Shown here one piece after another: positions 61,920-64,000 of a stretch of 64,000 nucleotides of DNA; position 1 is the stretch's first letter, and the number at the start of each line of letters is the position of its first letter. Origin of the DNA: Streptomyces sp. PsTaAH-137 (GTDB taxonomy: Bacteria; Actinomycetota; Actinomycetes; Streptomycetales; Streptomycetaceae); assembly GCF_003259365.1 (NCBI RefSeq), contig NZ_QLLY01000010.1, positions 227,651 through 291,650 on the forward strand. Reading direction: 5' to 3'. The position numbers were made by a program, and so were the translations under genes. The notes under the pieces are model-generated. The model worked only from the letters and a program-made list of their open reading frames with translations, was not told the DNA's origin and did not search any database.

Positions 61920-63173
61920 TCAGAACACGTCGGGGCACCACGGGCGCCGTGCCGTACGGAACAGGGTGTCGGCCACGGCGGCGGCGCCCGTCTCCTCCTC
62001 CACCACCCGGCCGAGGGCGGCGAGCCGCACCGCGGAGCCGCCGCCCAGCCACAGCGCCCCCAGCTCGCGGATGTCGAGCGTGAGCTGGGGAGCCGCGGCG
62101 CTCGGCGCGCAGACCGCACCGTCGGGCGCCGCCGCCAACGCGAACCGTCCCGCGGCGAACCCCGCCGCGTCGTGCACCTCGAGCACCAGCTCGCCGGCCG
62201 TCTCGTACGTACGTGCTTCCAACGCCCGTACGACGTCCAGGATCCGCGCCCACAGGAAGTCGGCCCGGGAGACCACACGGGCGGCGCGCGGGTCGGGCAG
62301 GAAGTCGGGGAGCAGGTCGTCGGTGGCCCGCATGCCGGTGCGGACGGCCGTGATCCAGTCGATCGAGCAGATGTAGTGCCACAGGGCGCGCTCGGCGTCC
62401 GGGGTCAGTCCGAACAGGTATTGCACCCGTGCCGTGCTCTCCGGCTGCACCGCCTCGTTGAAACGGTCCTCGGTGCGGTAGGCGGCCAGGCCCTCCGCCT
62501 CGCCCCGGGCGTTGCGGTACAGCACGTAGAAGGGTTCCTTCCACGGGTTCTCGGGGGTCGGGTGCAGTCCCGTGTCGCGCTCCCACCAGTAGGCGTCGCG
62601 CGACACCACGCCCGCGATCCGCTCGCCCACCCGCTCGTGCAGGGCGGGGCCGAGGCGGCGCACCTCCTCCACGCCGACGAGTTCGACGCTGCCGCCGTCG
62701 TCGGGGGCGGTCCTGCGCGGGTCGAGTCCGGCGCGGGGCACGTCGATCTGCCAGTCGACGGTGTGCGTCGCGGGGCCGAATCCGTAGCGTCCGTAGATCG
62801 GGTACTCGGCGGCGTTCAGGGTCGCGGCCACGTCGCCGCGCTCCTTCGCCTCGGCGAGGTCGGCGGCCATCATGCGGGTGAGCAGGCCGCGGCGGCGGTG
62901 GGTGGGGCTGACCGTGACGTTCGAGATGGCGTCCGTGGGGACGGCCGCGCCGCCCGGGAGGGTCAGCTTCTGTGCGAACGAGCGGAAGGTGGCGACCTGG
63001 CGCTTGCTGTCCGGGGGGAACGCGGCTCTGGTGCGGGTCAGGTCGAAGTGGGCCCTGCGCTTGGTGATCTCCTCCGGGGAGGGGGTCTGGGAGCGCAGGA
63101 ACCCGGTGTTCAGGGCGCGGACCCACTCGGGGAGTTCGTCCTCGTGGATGGCCCGCACATCGATATCACTCAT
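61920..63173 (-). CDS. Eis-like multi-domain GNAT acetyltransferase
   Basis: A 417-residue protein with the tripartite Eis layout: an N-terminal GNAT (NVTVSPTHRRRGLLTRMMAADLAEAKERGD, acetyl-CoA loop), a second GNAT-like half, and a sterol-carrier-like C-terminal domain ending in a terminal carboxylate. Eis enzymes acetylate several amines of aminoglycosides such as kanamycin in mycobacteria; Streptomyces relatives are common and mostly uncharacterised. It may end the region of the regulator modules. Confidence 0.88.
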   Translation of the reverse strand: MSDIDVRAIHEDELPEWVRALNTGFLRSQTPSPEEITKRRAHFDLTRTRAAFPPDSKRQVATFRSFAQKLTLPGGAAVPTDAISNVTVSPTHRRRGLLTRMMAADLAEAKERGDVAATLNAAEYPIYGRYGFGPATHTVDWQIDVPRAGLDPRRTAPDDGGSVELVGVEEVRRLGPALHERVGERIAGVVSRDAYWWERDTGLHPTPENPWKEPFYVLYRNARGEAEGLAAYRTEDRFNEAVQPESTARVQYLFGLTPDAERALWHYICSIDWITAVRTGMRATDDLLPDFLPDPRAARVVSRADFLWARILDVVRALEARTYETAGELVLEVHDAAGFAAGRFALAAAPDGAVCAPSAAAPQLTLDIRELGALWLGGGSAVRLAALGRVVEEETGAAAVADTLFRTARRPWCPDVF

Positions 63174-63234
63174 CCCGCCACGCTAGGCGGGGCCCTGCCG
63201 GGTGTCGCCTGGATTGTTGGGGGGCCGCTTGCGG

Positions 63235-63535
63235 AGGTTGGCCCGCGCCCCTGGGTAGTTCGTCGGCTGCCGGCCGGTGGGGCTTCTCGCGCAGTTCCCC
63301 GCGCCCCTGAGATGCGCACTTCGTGCGCCATCTCATCAAGAGAGGCGCGCCACCGCCGCCCCATCAGGAGAGGCGCGCCACCGCTGCGCCCATCGGGAGG
63401 CGCGCGCAGCGCAGCCTCAAGGGGAGGCGGCGCGAAGCGCCTGCCTCAGGGGCGCGGGGAACTGCGCGAGAAGCGGCCACCGGGCCGCACCCGAAGAACA
63501 AACCAGGGGCGCGGGGAACTGCGCGACCGGCGGCG
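63235..63535. repeat. Composite intergenic repeat block, right edge
   Basis: Cores at 63287-63309 (minus), 63447-63469 and 63504-63526 (plus). The block repeats, almost word for word, the mosaic at 1-273 (gcgcacttcgtgcg, then atctcatcaa, gaggcgcgccaccg and gaggcggcgcgaagcgcc). It fills the gap before the rsiG-like gene, where no gene is seen. Confidence 0.83.
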
Positions 63536-63541
63536 GGTCCG

Positions 63542-64000
63542 TCAGCCTCCCAGCAGGTCGGCGACCTGGGCCTCGCCCTCCCGGTAGCGGCGGGCGATCT
63601 CGGCGCTGCAGTCGTCGGCCGTGCGCTGCAAGTGCTGCCGCCTCCGCGACACCTGCTGCTCGTACCGGACGAGCCGCCCCATCCCGGCATGCAGCTCGTC
63701 ATCGGTGCGCGCCCCCAGATCCGACAGCTCCACCTCGGAGAGCATCTCCGAGGCCAGCCGCCGGAACTCCTCACTGCGCGGGGTCCCGAGCGTGACGTGG
63801 CGGGCGGACGAGCGGTAACGGGTCGGCTGGTCGCGCAGGATCTCGGAGAGCCGGTCCACGACCGGGCCTTCAGGATCGCGGCGCCGCGCCAACTCGGCCC
63901 GCAGGATGTCGATCCGGCCCTGGAGCAGCCGCCGCACATAGCTCAGGTCGGCCTCGTCCTGCTGGGAATCCCGGCGCAGCGTGCGCAGTTCGGGCAGGAG
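63542..64000 (-). CDS. rsiG: RsiG-like c-di-GMP-binding anti-sigma factor (partial, 5' end off window)
   Basis: Codons for 152 C-terminal residues are present; the start is beyond 64000. It has two copies of the c-di-GMP motif E-x3-S-x2-R-x3-Q-x3-D: E(ADL)S(YV)R(RLL)Q(GRI)D at the left part and E(QQV)S(RR)R(QHL)Q(RTA)D near the end. In Streptomyces venezuelae RsiG uses these with c-di-GMP to hold the sporulation sigma factor WhiG. Helical coiled-coil architecture fits. WhiG is not in this window. Confidence 0.88.
   Translation of the reverse strand, partial: LLPELRTLRRDSQQDEADLSYVRRLLQGRIDILRAELARRRDPEGPVVDRLSEILRDQPTRYRSSARHVTLGTPRSEEFRRLASEMLSEVELSDLGARTDDELHAGMGRLVRYEQQVSRRRQHLQRTADDCSAEIARRYREGEAQVADLLGG

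Overview
The window is high-GC actinobacterial DNA from a Streptomyces chromosome. The reasons are very high GC with strong third-position GC bias, frequent GTG starts, and the block msiK / rlmB-cysS / ispF-ispD / carD / phoP-phoR / phoU / gpm / mshA, which is a conserved core neighbourhood in Streptomyces. A c-di-GMP-binding anti-sigma factor of the RsiG type (both signature motifs readable) runs off the right edge. A many-copy, Streptomyces-type intergenic repeat (core caggggcgcggggaactgcg) occurs at least 14 times.

Layout. 0-7.7 kb: LuxR-type response regulator, pentapeptide-repeat protein, quinone-oxidoreductase-like enzyme, GNAT, an APH(6)-like kinase divergent from a rhomboid-like membrane protein, an FAD oxidoreductase, small envelope proteins and tRNA-Thr. 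7.9-14.9 kb: msiK, a nucleotidyltransferase, a DoxX-like membrane protein, rlmB and cysS. 15.0-20.5 kb: a tightly overlapping five-gene operon (GNAT, peptide-type binding lipoprotein, fused two-domain ABC permease, MFS, F420/FMN enzyme) lying between cysS and ispF. 20.5-26.8 kb: ispF-ispD, carD, a lipoprotein, phoP-phoR and divergent phoU with a PHO box. 26.8-34.9 kb: accessory genes, including a Cys/Gly-rich 54-residue peptide, a TetR/SDR pair, a MerR-sliding-clamp fusion, a decayed CadD, gpm, an MFS gene and a likely toxin-antitoxin pair. 34.9-43.6 kb: YbjN, mshA, a methyltransferase, an NlpC/P60 hydrolase, a SpoIIE phosphatase, an HbhA-like protein and its XRE neighbour. 43.7-52.8 kb: ECF41-type sigma factor with a VOC protein, a short UvrA, a DHA2 MFS/MarR pair, a HelD-like helicase and a TetR. 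52.8-63.2 kb: the most unusual region, described next.

The 52.8-61.9 kb region carries five copies of one ~190-residue domain. Four are fused to GntR-type winged helices. One sits on a membrane anchor with no DNA-binding domain. Three of the GntR genes are each divergent from a tiny (61-64 aa) membrane protein gene, and the three microproteins are related to each other. Three of the regulatory gaps hold the same palindrome core, GTTGGNNNCCAAC, and a fourth holds a different palindrome. A double-domain APH-type kinase and a HAD phosphatase (start codon overlapping the stop of one GntR gene) are interleaved. The shared domain carries K-x4-N-x6-(G/S/A), which resembles a degenerate phospholipase D (HKD) motif. 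My reading is a locally amplified regulator/micro-membrane-protein system with candidate enzymatic partners. Its function is not known to me.

How the parts fit: the phosphate genes (PhoR-PhoP-PhoU with PHO box), the isoprenoid genes (IspD, IspF), mycothiol synthesis (MshA), translation (CysS, RlmB, tRNA-Thr) and CarD form the core. Transport, regulator-pair and defence-like genes are accessory and are often bordered by the repeat family.
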